In this document: piece after piece, positions 24,567 to 37,800 of the stretch
How positions within the stretch are numbered: the first letter of the stretch is position 1
How the letters are laid out: every line of letters starts with the position of its first letter
Notes under the pieces: model-generated
The model's database searches: none
What the model was told of the DNA's origin: nothing
What the model saw: only the letters and a program-made list of their open reading frames with translations
From: Cladosporium sp. IMV 00045
Taxonomy: Eukaryota > Ascomycota > Dothideomycetes > Cladosporiales > Cladosporiaceae
Reading direction: 5' to 3'
DNA length: 64,000 bases
NCBI GenBank assembly: GCA_001931905.2
Contig: MSJI02000715.1
Span: 1 to 64,000, forward strand
Made by a program: the position numbers and the translations under genes

Positions 24567-25897
24567 TCACCTCTTGATCTCCAAAATGCCGAATTTCTTC
24601 CACTCGCCGTCTCTGGTACGGCTCTTGCTGCGGTCACGCTTGCGGTACCACGCATACTCAGGACGCTTCTCCTTGGGCGCCTCGAGGAGCAAACGACCTG
24701 CGCGCAGGGCCTTGGTGTGGTCGAACAGGATGTTGGTCTCGTGCTTGTCCATTTCGCGCAAGATGATGATGTAAGAGGGGTCGTTCTGCGGAGTAGTGTC
24801 AGCATGCATTTAATACAATGAGTGCGCAGAATCAGGTGTTAGCTTACGCGGTCGTACTCCCAGGGGATGTCGTAGTAACGCAGAGTTTCCGTGGACAGGT
24901 AGTCGACGTGGATTTTGGCGTAGACGGGGACGTGAGATCGCAAAGGAGCGAGGGCCCGGGTCGTGGTCGTGGTCGTAGTTGTAGTTGTTTTGGTCGACGC
25001 ATTCTTCTTCTCCTTGTCCATGATGGCGTCGATCTGAGATTGCGTGAAGTTGCTCTCGGCCAGGCGCTTGCGCATGGCTTCGTCCATCTTCTCTTGGGCT
25101 TCCTTCTTTTCCTTCTCTTCCTTCTCCAGCTTCTCTTTGCGTCGACGCTCAAATTCGGCCCATTCGCGCTCTTCTCTTTCTTTTGCCTCTCGCTTCTCGC
25201 GCTCAATCTTCTCCATGACTCGCTTTTCTTCCTCCTTGGCCTCACGCTTGTCGCGCTCCATCTTTTCCAGCACGCGAATCTCCTCAGCTTTCGCTTTCTC
25301 TTTTGCTTCACGCTGCTTACGCTCGTAGTCCTCGACGATTCGTTTCTTCTCAGCCTCACGCGCCTCATCATCTGCAGCCTTCTTCGCTTCATCTTTAAGC
25401 CTCTTAATCTCCATCTCGCCTTTGATGCGCGCTTCCTCCCTCTTCCACTCCTCACGCTTCTCAATGTCGCGCTTCTCGCGCTCTAGACGTTCAAGCTCAT
25501 GTTTGTAAAACTCACTCCGGCCTTGTCCAGAGCTTGAGCTCGCATCGCTGCGTCCGCGACTGCGTGAGCGCATGCGACGCTCCATGCGCATTTCGGCCAG
25601 CTCATCGGCCAACTCGTCTCCCAGCCGACGGCCTCTGAAGTCCGGGCTAGGTGGATATGGTGCAGGTATAAAGGGTGGCGACTGGTTCTCCGAACGCAGA
25701 TTGGCATCCTGGTATACGTCATTATAGACGTTGACGATTGGGGTTGGCGCATGGCCTGTTGAGCGGGTGCGGTTGAGTGAATTTGGATCGCGGCGAAACT
25801 GTGCATTTGGGTCCAGGTAGACCCCGCCGCTGTGTTGGTGTCGGGCGGACGGGCGGCGGCGATATGCCCATTCGTCCTCACCCAAGAATCCCGACAT
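24567..25897 (-). CDS. Charged coiled-coil protein of unknown function, complete copy
   Basis: Two exons (24848-25897 and 24567-24785, 62-nt intron) give 422 aa. The start at 25897 (MSGFLGEDEWAYRRRPS) is chosen over an upstream ATG at 26251 because the extension reads like untranslated leader. The first 110 residues are basic and disordered. Residues about 125-310 form a very long Glu/Lys/Arg-rich coiled coil with repeats such as EREKREAKER. A threonine run follows. The C-terminal about 110 residues (VPVYAKIHVDYLSTETLRYYD, then NDPSYIIILREMDKHETNILF) are a compact conserved domain found in many fungal coiled-coil proteins, possibly what databases call DUF8035. I do not know the function. The 860-nt stretch 25038-25897 is repeated at 38800-39659, where the gene is cut by an assembly gap, so this is the only full copy here. 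Confidence 0.8.
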
Positions 25898-27327
25898 GTT
25901 TGTGAGCAGCCACGACGTGAAGTGGATAGAAGGGTCAGAATCAAAACCTGTAGGATGAGAGTGACCTGAATTTCTCTGGAATGGTAGGACGAGATATTCT
26001 TTCTGACTGGATTGAGAAGGGAAGTGAAAGGTAGAAGGATCAGAGAAGGTAAGAATAGGTCGGGTCAGTAGGGCAAATAAGGATGGAGGCGGGACTAGGC
26101 AGGCAGACCAGGGATGTGAGTAAGATGACGGACAGCGGCATCTTCTTTCAGCGCGAGCAAACGCCACCGGTGAGTTGAGTTGATGTCTACCTACTCTAGA
26201 CACTAGTCTTGTGGGGGCCAGGCGCTTGAGCGAGACCAGCTGAGGCTGCAACCTACCTGCACGATGGAAGTGAAGGGCGCGGGAGTGGGCTGATGGCGTG
26301 TCTCAAGACCACAGCTGAGCAGCGCCTCATTCCCGTCGCAACCACCTGGTACGAGTGTAGCATGAGCAAGCACCTGTGGGCGGCGACACACCGACAAAGC
26401 CCCCCGGTGTCGCACGCACATGGCGGCGCCCGGTGTCGTCTGGCAGAGAGACGACTGTGTGTGTCGGGGATAGTAGGTGGTGTGCTGTGGATCTGTGGTC
26501 TAGCGAAGGCGTGAGGTGCAGGCAGCTAAACCCTCTGTCTCGCTAGGCCTTCAGCTTTCATCTGCAGCACCCTCCCACCAGCCAATCACATTTTGGCGCG
26601 GTGATCCTTCGCAGGCTACTTCGGGTTTAGGAGAGGACGTGCGGGAGATTGAATGATGGCCCTAAAATAACATGACTCCAAGAGAAAGATCGGCAATATT
26701 CGTGCTCCAGGAATAGGCATGAGCAATTGTGAATGCTGTTGTGGCTGTTGCAAAGGAATGGAAGTTGCCGTGAGTCTACCGGGGTTGTATCATCGCTGTA
26801 TGTCGGTGTTGGGTGGGATGTAACAAATATAGCAGGAAGACGCAAGTGATCGCGTGCACTCCGGCATGAGGTATGGTATACAAAACTTGGTTTGTAAACT
26901 GCCACACCAAAAATGCATGTGCTCTGCACAGAATAAGTACCATCATGTCTCTCATCCGAGCTACATCCTACCTGCGCTCTCACTTCAGCTGACCAACCAC
27001 TCTCGCTCTCTAAGAGGAAGGCGCGGTCCGAAGAAAGCTTGGCACGGAGTTCCTCTTAACTCCCCAAGTAGGTACCGTCATCAACCTCACTTCGCTTCTG
27101 CAACCTCGTGAGGCTGAACTCAAGCGACATATTAGGGCAGAGACAATAGGGCAAAACGAAACACACGAAGGATTGGCGTTTGCACATCGACATCAAAGCT
27201 CGCACTAACCATGCAGTATCGCCAAACTATAACCATCGCGGCTATTTGAAAGCTAGAGAACGCCATTTCCACGCCATCGATATACTAGCTGCGCACAGTG
27301 GAAGAAGATCAAAGTGAATTCAACTTA
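25898..27327. other. Gene-free interval in copy A
   Basis: No gene is supported. It contains the promoter and 5' leader of the coiled-coil gene and the 3' region of the caspase pseudogene. The matching interval in copy B (39660-41082) is colinear with small indels. Confidence 0.6.
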
Positions 27328-28695
27328 TTACAGGATCACCACGAATGCTTGCGAATGCCACACAGGTGGTGGTCGGCATGCATTCACAAGCAGCCGAAAT
27401 GCAATGCCGAGATCGTACAGTACTCTGCTGTCCAGATCGTCATTCGTCGCCTTCTCAGCCCAACAATCCACCTCAATGAGCGGATGTTTCACATCAGAAG
27501 TACCAATACCTGGAAGATGCTGCATGCGCTGGTCGTCCCTCGTCTCAGAATCAGCATCTTAGGAGTCTTCGGTTGACACGACTGGTGTTGGCCCTGCTCT
27601 CGCGCCGGTCTTCTTCATACGCGTCTGCCTCAGCCAGTGCTTGACAGGCCACTCAAGGAATGAAGTATGATCCAGGAGAGTGATCCGGTGAAAGCGCAAG
27701 TCTTCATTCGCAAGCAACAGCTTCTTGAGCGCTCGTTCTGTGTCCTCGATGTTTGACTTCGTCGCAGGCTCACTAAAATGAAAGCGCAAGTCCAGGATAT
27801 CCGCTGTAGGTCTGACATCGTTGCGCACGCTACTGATACGCTGCTCAAGATCTGTCGATGACACGCCGCTGTCACCCGCTCCTTTCGTTTGAGTCTCCGA
27901 AATCCAGATGTCTTCGTCCACAGGTCCAAATCGACTGCCATACACGACAGCTTCTTGTGTGTCTCTCGGAAAGCTCTCATGCTCCATTAGTGTGTCGACG
28001 AGCTTTGTCACCGTGAACTCTTTCAGATAAGCCAAATTCCTCAAAGCCCAAATCATGGCCGACGTGAAAGACTCTGGACCCGCACTCTTGGTGCGCTGCC
28101 AGGCTTTGCAGGCGGCAACATACTGAAAAGTTCTCCGCGGGCCACGGAAAGCTGGACGACACAGAACGCCCGCATAACAGCAGCCGAAAATGACAAGAAC
28201 ATCAGCTTTTGTCTAGGTCAGCACGCTGCTTTCAATGTCGTTCCATTCGATGCACATGTCCCTCTCTGCATCGTCGTCTGGGATGCGACCTGCTAATTTG
28301 ATGCGTCCGGGGGCAGTGGCTTCAGAATCTCCATGACCCCCGTAGTAGATGATGAGGAGTCTCCTGGAATCGTCTTCATTGTGAATGAAATCGGCCACGT
28401 GCTTTGCCGCCTGCACTTGCGGATGCTTCTCCGAGTGGAGTCGTTTGGATTGAACGGAGAATTTGTAAAACGTTTCAAACACCTCTTGCAGGCTCTCAAG
28501 CTGGTAACCGTCAGTCAGTGCCACCCAACTATGGATCATCATCGCATGAATGAGCGCAGCACTTACCTCTCTGCCAGCTTCGATATCGTCAACTTCGTCC
28601 GCCCAGCCGAGCAACAGGACACAAGTCTTCTCGTACTTGACGGGGGATGAGGCGCAACCCATAACGCGCTCCCAAACCTTCCGCGACTGCTGCAT
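27328..28695 (-). pseudogene. Caspase-domain (peptidase C14-like) gene, inactivated copy A
   Basis: This is the counterpart of the intact gene at 41083-42449. It starts MQQSRKVWERVMGCAS at 28695. Three lesions are visible. The acceptor of the first intron changes from TTAG to TTGG (near 28525), although the 42-nt intron is a multiple of three and can be read through. A TAG interrupts the frame at 28213-28215, between the catalytic His segment (YYGGHG) and the Cys segment. A TAA at 27559-27561 falls in the C-terminal part. The frame is otherwise continuous to 27328. Translation would stop before the catalytic cysteine, so no active protease is expected. Both stop codons involve an A-to-T change on the coding strand relative to copy B, so they are not C-to-T mutations of the RIP kind. 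A sequencing error would have to have occurred three times. Confidence 0.85.
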
Positions 28696-29515
28696 TTTGT
28701 GGTCAGCGGCGTCACGAAGGGCGCCGTTTCTGGTTTCGTCAAATCTCGCTCCCTAAGTCGGGCATGACTTTAAAAAGCATCTAGCATCAGGTGAATGTCC
28801 GAGATTTTGCAAACAGAACGTGAGATCCTTGCTTTGTCTTGCTGGTGCCTATCAGAATTTTGAGATCAGAGTTCTCTGACGCTCTTTGTACAAACATCCC
28901 TGGAACACCCATACTCATCGTCTGGTTGAGTCACCTGCTTGACTTAGACAAAGTCCCGTTCAACAAGTCTTTCATTGAAAGACAGTCAATGAGGTAAGCA
29001 GCCCTTTTGGTTGATCTTGCAAATGACACAAGCAAAGTATGTTTCACAAAGAAGATGGACATAAGGAGCGGTGCAGTGATTCAGCGCCCAATCACTTGCA
29101 ACATGCACAGCAACCTCTACAGAATCAACACTGCGCAAACCCACTGAACGATCAAAGGCCGCCTTGCACGTCCCAAGCAAATAGTCTTAATCATCCCCTC
29201 AAAACCTTACCAGAGAACGGCTCTGGGGCTCAGACGCAACAAGAATGAATCTCGCGACAAACATGCATTTCAGTCATCTCAACGCTGCATCTACATGTCT
29301 CACGTTCGATCTGTCGTAACAAAGCCAGAGAAAAGCGATGCATCATGACACAGCAATCATCCGTTCCTCAAAGCAGGAAGTTGCTGGCCTGCCACTATAT
29401 CAACCCAGCATGGCCACAGGCACACTCTACTGTGTCACTTGAAAAGTACACAGCCACCAACCCAGCCACAGCGACTGATCATCATTGCCACTGAAGGGAA
29501 AGGCAGCAACGTGTC
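28696..29515. other. Gene-free, highly diverged interval in copy A
   Basis: No gene is supported. Alignment with copy B (42450-43411) is patchy here. Copy B holds about 170 extra bases around 42735-42915. This is the most diverged part of the duplication. Confidence 0.5.
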
Positions 29516-30077
29516 ATGAACAGCCAGGAACCAACATTGGGTGCTCAGGCACCAGCTTCACGCCGTGTGAAGCCTGAGTGGCGTGCCGACTATGTTGAGC
29601 GGGGTACAACTGCTCCGGTAAGTTTGCTTTGGAGTCTAGAGCCATAAAGCATGCCCGAAGGTTGCCCGGTGACGACAGGCGAGCTGACACAGACAACGAT
29701 AGAAAAAATGCGCTATAGGAGACGCGGTCAAACTCGTCCCGGACAAGGGCAAGGGACCCACCTACATCGTTGAAGGTTGGGACGCCCACGATGCTCACAA
29801 TTGGAGATATGTGCTGAGGCTTCCGGGTCACGAAGGGCAATCATTTTGGGTGCCTGGGAACCAAATTGAACCCACGCCGGATGAGCAGGATCGAATCTCG
29901 GAGCAGCAAACCCAAGCCACACAGCAAGGAAATCAACCTGTGGACCAGCAGAACGATGCTTCAGGCCAGCAACAGAACGAAGCCTCGGCGCAGCGTTCTC
30001 AGACCCAAGGGCAAGGAAGGCGACAGAGTTGGAGGACGAGAAGGCGCAGTCTGAAGTACAAATGCGAGTGTAGCTAG
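29516..30077 (+). CDS. Small Gln-rich protein of unknown function, copy A
   Basis: Two exons (29516-29617 and 29703-30077, 85-nt intron) give 158 aa. The acceptor at 29701-29702 is chosen because it keeps frame and because copy B then reads KKYTVGDAV at the same place. The N-terminus is basic (SRRVKPEWRADY). The middle (residues about 35-85) holds GDAVKLVPDKGKGPTYIVE and YVLRLPGHEGQSFWV, which looks like a small SH3-like or KOW-like beta barrel. The tail is a low-complexity Gln/Asn-rich stretch ending in a basic run and CECS. I do not recognise the family. It lies between the caspase gene and the DUF6594-type gene, and its product differs strongly from the 132-aa copy B product, far more than neighbouring genes do. 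Confidence 0.62.
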
Positions 30078-30310
30078 CATTTCGAAGGGCGGGTTCCCAT
30101 GGTACATGACCATTTGGTGCAACACTTCCAGCGGGGCGATGCAGGTGCGCTGTTCTCGTTGTAATTATGCAACCACCCGGCTTGTGTGACTTGGGTCGAC
30201 GATGATTTGGGCATGTTCTTATACGGAGTAGAATCATTTTGTCTTTGAAATCGGTTTTGCTTTTGATACTCTCTTATCCAAGACGGCTTTCAGTTCTCAC
30301 CTGATCAAAG

Positions 30311-31849
30311 ATGAGTCTGCAAGAAGTTGATATCGAGAAAGCTGCTGGGATGGATCTAACCATCCAAGCCGGTAGCAACAGCACTTCAGAAAATAACAAG
30401 CGATCGGGCTCAATTTTCACGGCGCCTGGAGATGTAATTCATCAAGGTTCGAATTCCACATGTCGAACGCACTCACAACCCTCGGAGAAGTACTGACGTG
30501 TCGACAGAGCGGAAAGATGAGGGACCGAGTCGTATTCAATCGATGGTCACCTCGCTGGCAAGTTTCTGGCCTCATAGAAGACCGTCCAAAGAGTTGAAAG
30601 TCCGCTCGTGTAAGACTTCACACCTTATGAGCAAGAACACAAAGCACGCTGACCACCGACGAGTGAACGACTTCCCGATGGGATATCCCAACCTAGCCAC
30701 CTTCCAAAACAGCAGCGAGAACTTCACCGTGTACTGTCGATTCGGCTACCTACAGAGTCGTTTGCTACTTGAGAAACAAGACGCCTTGCGCGTTCTCGAG
30801 GCAAGACTCGACACGTATGATCGTGACAACCAGATGACGAGCCATATTCGATCTCTCGGCGCTGAAACCATCGCACCGCGACAGGCTTTGCTGGGAGAGA
30901 TTGAAAAGACGTTCAGCTCTTACGGTGAGTAACGACATCGCCCTGGAAGATTGCAGGTAAAGAGCGACAAGACGTGCTTTGTATCTAACATCAAGTCCTA
31001 GCATCGATCCTTGCTTTGTCCCAAACCTTGCAGGCAGCCAACCGTCCCTCAGAATCGGAATATCGTAGCGTCCGCAACTACCTCGACAGCAAAGCTCCCC
31101 TGTACCGTCGTGAGCAGGAGTTCATACAGTACAAGGAAGACCTCATCACCCTGAGACCGGGGCGAGCTCACGCCTGGCTGGACCGGAGGATCGAACGCGC
31201 GCTTCAAGTGCTTCATAGACCTTTTCCTTGGTTGAACGTGCGTACCTCAGAATTATGATTGATAGACGAGTGTTGTTACTTCCCAGCCGAACCCGACCGT
31301 CCCGCTAATCACCTTCTATTACAGCGAATCTTCAGCTCCCCCGTAAGCCCAACCCACCTCCCTCACCCAACGACCTACAACACCCAATACAACTAACTCC
31401 TGCCTCCCAGGAAACGCGCCCCAAATCCCGCCACGGCCACGAAACTTACTACACACGCTCACGCATCGACCTATGCGCCAGCAGCATCCTAACCGCCACA
31501 ATCGCCGCACTCCTAATCGTGCCGATCTACCTGCTCTACAAGCTGGTGAAAGACAACAGCAGCAAGCAAGGCAACGACGGCAAGCTGGACGCCCACGCCA
31601 CGGCGGCGTGTATGGGGATTCTGCTCGTGTGCACGCTGCTGTTCTCCGGCGTGTTGTCGTTGTTCACGAGGGCGAAGAGGCATGAGATTTTGGGGGCGGC
31701 TGCTGCGTGAGTTGAGTGAGATTTTCTTTTGGTTGTTTGTTTGTTCGATGGAAAGGATGCGTCAGAGTCTTGGATGGGGATTCATGCTGATTCTTGTGAA
31801 AAGGTGTTGTGCTGTCCTTGTGGTGTTTTTGGGGAACGTTCCGAATTAG
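30311..31849 (+). CDS. DUF6594-type membrane protein, copy A
   Basis: Seven exons (30311-30446, 30508-30609, 30664-30924, 31002-31237, 31325-31342, 31411-31706, 31804-31849) give 364 aa, including an 18-nt micro-exon encoding RIFSSP. The order of elements matches fungal DUF6594 proteins: GYPNLATFQ, a long helical region with LEARLDTYDRD, EDLITLRPGRAHAWLDR, and then a C-terminal membrane part with hydrophobic segments at TATIAALLIVPIYLLYKLV, MGILLVCTLLFSGVLSLF and CAVLVVFLGN. It is probably an integral membrane protein with a large cytosolic N-terminal region; the function is unknown. The first intron is 61 nt here and 60 nt in copy B, supporting a real intron, because the open frame passes through only the 60-nt version. 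Both copies look intact. Confidence 0.82.
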
Positions 31850-34800
31850 GTCACAAAAAATGGCTTGGTAGATGCGCTCGTGTTATCACAGCCACTTTCA
31901 ACGCTGAGGAGGAAGAGCTAGCTGCACATCATCGCCTAACATGGAAGCCAGCTATTGGAAAGCCGCAGAGAAAAGACGGTATACCGACTTTGCGCATCGA
32001 GTGGTGATGGCTTGTCGTAGCACATAGCATCAGTGACTTCAATGAGTATATGCTAGGGTTAGGGTTGGGGTAAGCTGCATCCAACCATTTCTACCTTTCG
32101 ATATCGCTTTGGACGCAAACGCGAGTATTGGCTTTGACACCACGGCTCTGATCGATTCAAATGGACTATGGCAATCAGATTAAAGACGGTTCTCAACGAT
32201 CGAGAAGTCGTCGATGCGGTCGAGGTCCATCCGCCGTCATCACGTTGTATATTCACCATGATACAGATTGGAACGCGGTCGCGGTTCGCTTGACATCGCA
32301 CGACAACATGCAGTTGACACCGAACAAGAAGCGTATGTACCTCAATGCCCACTGGGTCTTTATTGCATAATCAACATCCCGGCTTACTTCCAACGTTACG
32401 TTCATATTCCTGTAGTCATCCACAAATCCGCATTCGCAAGAGAAGCACCAAACATCCCAGAGAGACGCAACCATGCCCCATCCAATACAATCAAGAAGAA
32501 TCCATATGCACCAAGGTCGTCACCCATCAATCATCAATCAGTCATCTCACCAATGATCCAGACCGAACCACTGGGAAGCAGCACGTCAAGCTATACAGAC
32601 AGATCGCATATGAGCGGCAGAAAACCCGCCGGAACGAGGGCCCGCGGTACTCGTACGGACATCCTGTGTTGGGCGGTACTTTTACGGATATCCCGTGTTT
32701 CGCAGGAAGTAGTTTCCCATTGCCCTTGTAACAACTCAGGTCCAGAGGCGGGGTTGACGATAGCTCACAGCTACTATACGCATGAAAGCGCGGCTTGATG
32801 ATCGCATTGTCCATCATGGCGAGTGTGACTCGCCAATCTTCAATTCCACGCGCGAGCCGTCCTCCTGACCAGTCCGCCGCAAAACGAAGCGTTAGAAACG
32901 GCATTTTAGCTCGACGAACGGACAACAAGGCACGCAGCACGGCACGACGGCAGGCAGTCCATGTATGAATATACTTCTGCCAATCTGTCTGCGGCTGCAG
33001 GAAGGAAGGGTCAGATACGAGAAAAAGCGATCTCACAACCTGCAGCCAATCGGAACCGCAGGCGCGAAAGCTCTCTAATCGACCCTTCCGCAGACTAACG
33101 AGCACCGCGAAAAGGCACTATTGTCGACAAGGGATCGATGGCATGAAGGCAACACCTGCGAGATTCCGCATGTGTACGTACAGCGCGAGCCATCGCGCCA
33201 CGGGCCCGGAAGTCAGAACTCCATGTTGAAGGTCGTGCGGGGAGAAAGAGAGTTGAGGACTCAAGGACTCGCCCTCCGGGGTCGACATGTCAGCAGAGCT
33301 GCGTTGGCGAGGTTGGGTGAAGATACTGCCATCATGGCAACAGCTGCAGTCGTACGGAGTTGCGAACCCCTCAATTCTATTCCGCTGTGTTCAGGGTAAC
33401 GTCGGAGAGTAGACCGACGGTGCCCTGGTCGTTGAGTTTGCAGACAGCTGTGGTTCTGATGGTGGAAGGTTACAGGGGACCAGTTATTCTTGTGTTAAGA
33501 TAACACGGCCGAAAGCTGGATGCTTGCGAAGGGCTGGTAGAAGGGCTTGAAGGGGTAGGAAGTTAGAGTCGAGTGAGAGGAGAGGGGTCCGAGGGGTCAA
33601 TCCAGGCTGCTGTCGAGGGTGCGAGCGTACCTCCAGTGTGTACCTCCGAAGACTTGATGATGCTTCCAGACTACCCTTGCTTTCCTGGACGGGTTGGAAC
33701 TCTCAGCTGTGGTCCACTGGAAAGTGAAGCCATTGAGGGATTAACGGAGCGCGAGGCTACGAACGTAAGGCAGGACACAGGTCCGAAAAGTGGCAATGGG
33801 CCAAGAGGATGAGACGGGATGATGAGTTCACTGGCAGTGATGGTCGTTGCTCTTGTGACGTTGAGACTTTCGCAGAGTTGTTCAGCTCGACGCTATTGGA
33901 AAGCCTGATTGGCGCGGCGTCTACTCCGTGACGGCTGAACGTGTGGACAATAGCTTTCAGTGGAGTGGGAAGTCTAGACGAGGGAGAGAAAAGAGAGTTC
34001 GGCAGTGGCTGGCAGTCCATTGGAGCCACCTCCGGTCAGAATGGAGGTTTTGCAATAATGCGCGTCCTGACGGTGGACCGCCAAGTGCGGCGTTGTGGAA
34101 ATGGCTACACGGCCACGGCTGGTGGTGGTGTTTGTTGTGAATGCACATCGAACCTTCACAGCAGCAGCAGAAGCGCAATCCCTGCTGACACGCTACTCTG
34201 CATCTTGACGTGTGGCCTGCAGCAGTCTGCAACTTGCGGGTCTGACTTCCTAGCAGGCCTGGCCAGCCGTGTGCGAAAATGCGATCACCGCGAAGTGGAT
34301 TATTGAGACTTGCGCATGGGCAGGCTTGCTCGCGTGTATTGCGAAATCGCGAAGGGCACAAGTCTATTGGTACCCTATTACAGAAAGGTTCGTTAAGGGT
34401 AAAGACAAAATGAAGACGTGAGACCGAGACCCCGTGATCAGAAAGGCCTTGGCGTAGTGGAAAGCTAATCATCTCATATGCTTTATGGACAGCTTTTTGA
34501 CGGGCTGAAACAGGAAACTCTCTTTGTCATGAGCGATCTGCATAGTAAACATCAATAGGCCAGAGTGAACGATGATTAAAGTTGGAGTACAATCATAAGA
34601 TGAGTCTGCAAAACATCAATACCGTCGGATGGAACGCCGATACTGAGCGGACCCTCTAACGCGGAATATGAACGGCTAGGCGGCCTGCTCTACATTCGCT
34701 TAGGAGAATGTTCGGCAGGCTCTACGCGAGAGCAGTCAGGAGCGCTTTATACAAGGTGTTGAGGCGCAAACAACATCTGCACCGCCTCAGAAGTCGAGGC

Positions 34801-37800
34801 AACCGCCGTACGCAGGGCAAAGCGGAGGCTGGCGATGACGACCCTTTCAAGGGAGCAGTTAAGCGAAAAGGGCCCAAGAGCCCTGCAGTAGCTCTCCAGG
34901 GGCCGGAGCCACAGATATGGTAGAAAGGCACTTGTTGTTCCCTCTGCTTTTTGTTCAGGATGTAGTAGTGCCGTTGGTATAGTACATGTCCCGCTAACGC
35001 ATAGAGACTACATCTCGAGGCAGGTGAGGGTAATACGTGCGATGAAGTGTAAGTATCACGCGCCCGCGGTGCCGAGAGCGTCGTCGCCATGGGTAATTTC
35101 CATCGCTTGGGTGTCGTTCTTACTAGGCGATACATTTCATGCCGATAGGTGACAATTACCTCTTTACCAGCCTCCGAGGCCTTCAAGCCGCTTTGGAAAA
35201 ACACGGCCGGTAGCGCATACCGAGTATTGTTCCTGTCATTTGACCAATGAAGATCAATCAGTCATCAAGTGAGACCTACCAGCCTGTTGGAAAACCAGTG
35301 CCAGCCAGGGATAGGATCTATTGCAGCCCTGTATGTGGAAGATGGAAAATCCAAAGTGGGATGAGATCGAGATGCCGTGACCGCGACTTTCCACGAGTCG
35401 CTGCATGCAATTCCATCTGCGACACGCCGATTTCTCGATCGCATCACTTGTCCTCACACGGGCCATGGGACTGAAATCTCCTTGTGTCGAACGCGCAAAA
35501 CGACATCTCGATGTCATCGATCGATGACAACGTTGACGCAGGGCTTTCGGCGCTAAGAATCAAGTGCCGGAGGCTGCGAAGGTCTGCACAGAGGTGACGT
35601 GGGCGTGCTGGTCTGCGCGTTGTGCCTCGGCGCATCTACTGCGAGCATGAATTTCGAGAAGTGCGGTGAGAGAGGGTGTGCCATGTGGATTGTGGCTAGT
35701 GAGCAGGGTCGCAATTCACATGGGTTTTGCAGGGTGTCGCAATCGAGCTGAAGTTCTGGATGTTCTTGGAGTGGACACCGAAGATTGTCATCGTGAGATC
35801 CCTTGGAAGTAGCGGTCCTCCGGTCCAGAGAAAAAAGGGCGGCAATTCATGTGACTGGCCAGGGTGTGTGGATGTGCGACGCTTGGCTGAGGCGGGCTCC
35901 GCCAATCTAGCAATCTCTGAGAAGGCCTTGCGCTGGCGGCAGTAGTGGGAGAGGGAGAAGAGAGCGATTGAAGCCAGATCGGCGATCGCGGCTCTGCGGG
36001 AGAGGGAAGGGTTTATTGAGAGACTCTTCCGTTGCCTGTGTGTGCCCCAGCGCTCGGCGGTCGGATATTGAAACATTGACGCAGAAGTGACGTACCATTA
36101 ATCTGTGCGTGGTTCTAAGCGATCGGGGGTGGTTCCAACGTGCGCGTCTACTGAAGATAGAACAAAAAAGGCCACTGACGGCCAAAAGACCTCTGGGCCA
36201 ACAGCAGGGAAAGGGGAGCGCTCTCCGTCCAGGCCCTGCGTATTCGCGCCGCCCTGCGACCCTGTCTGCGGGGTGTGAAATCAGACGAGGGTCTTAGGAA
36301 TTATTGGCTCCGAGGGGTCGACAGGGAATGATGCGGCTGATGGACTATTGGGAGAGCTGAGGCTGAATGGAGAAAACCATCGCCATCGAAACTTGCATGG
36401 TAGGCTTCTCGATCGAGCATGCCAATCTGCTGTGCTTCCGCTTGAAGGAAGAGAATTTTGCAAGCCACTCAATGAAAAACCACACCGGCCGCGTATGCGC
36501 TACCAGGCCGCTCAGAACTCGATTGTCGATTGCCTCGATTTCTTCGATGGTCGACGTCATTGTAGCCCAATATTTGCGGACCCCGTGTCTTGAAAACGAA
36601 GGGTGACCGACAAACTGGAACAACGGCGCCGGGGCAGCCGCTCTGACTGTGGCGGCGACAAGGGACGCGGACGGCGTTTCAATTTCGGCTGGCAGACCTC
36701 ACCACGAGGGCGACTAGGATATGGGGTCCTCAAGAACGACGCCGGCAAACGGTGGCCTTGACCCTGCTGCAGCGGGGACTTGGCTGGTAGGTTGGTGAGT
36801 TGGGGCGTGCGTCAGCGGGGAGGTCTAAATCGGTGATCCAGCTGCTGAGCCCAGATACAGACGTTTGGCGGGCCCAGGCGCGCAGGTAGATATGCTGGCC
36901 TGATCATATATCTGCAAGGGAATCGGAAACAGAGCACGAGGTCGTCCTGCGCCGGCCCGTACGCGCCTTGATCGTTCTCTGGAACTCAGCAGATGAAGCC
37001 GACGAGACAGGAGGAGGGAAGCCGAGGGCCTTTCCCGTGTAGTAGGAGAATTAACATCGCGTACTTCGTAACTCGTACAGCCTGGGACAGCGAGGCGAGC
37101 GAGAAGGCTGAGCCAAGCGCAGTACTTCGCGCGCTTCGCAGAGGATGCGCCTCACCTCGGCCGTGCAATAACAATGCGTGTCTGCACTACTTGTGCTGCT
37201 GGTCGAAGTACTACTACTCGTCGCATTGCTGCGCGTGAGACGGTGTGTGACTGCTGCACGTCGACTCGTTAGCAGGTTGTAGGATATGGATGTATGTACG
37301 TATGTGGTAGGGTGTGCCTTAGCGAGCGGGGCGTTTCCCTCGTCTAAAGCACGAACAATATATGATTACTGATGCGGATTAAACTCCAGCAGGCATCAAG
37401 CCACAGCGAGCAGGTGATATTATTATTGTGCCTCTCATGGGCAAGTCCCGTGCTGCCCTGGCCTTGTACAACATATCCGAATCCCAGGCGCGATAGTAAT
37501 AGTAATCACAACGCCCGGTTATGATAAGTGCCCCCCTCCCAGGACCGCCGTAGGAGCAACAGCTTCAAACAGACAGGCCGGATAACCCGGACTTGGACAA
37601 GGCAGCGACTCCTCCCGGAGTTTTCTCCCCAAGCTCCCCACGTCCATGCACGAGGTCTGGCCCTCGCCCTCGATTGCCTCATGGCCATGCTTTGCAAGGG
37701 GAAACTCTCGAGGGAAAACACTTCGACTCGACATGACAGCATCGTGACGTCCAACGCCCGTGCCCGCCATGTCAAGGTTGCTGGAGATCGAGAGCGGAGT

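Noticed and set aside
30447..30460. tRNA T-loop-like GGTTCGAATTCC
   Set aside because: It lies inside the first intron of the DUF6594-type gene, no acceptor stem or anticodon arm can be paired around it, and the motif is not kept in copy B.
34708..34923. 71-codon basic open frame
   Set aside because: In copy B the same frame stops after about a dozen codons, so it is not conserved.
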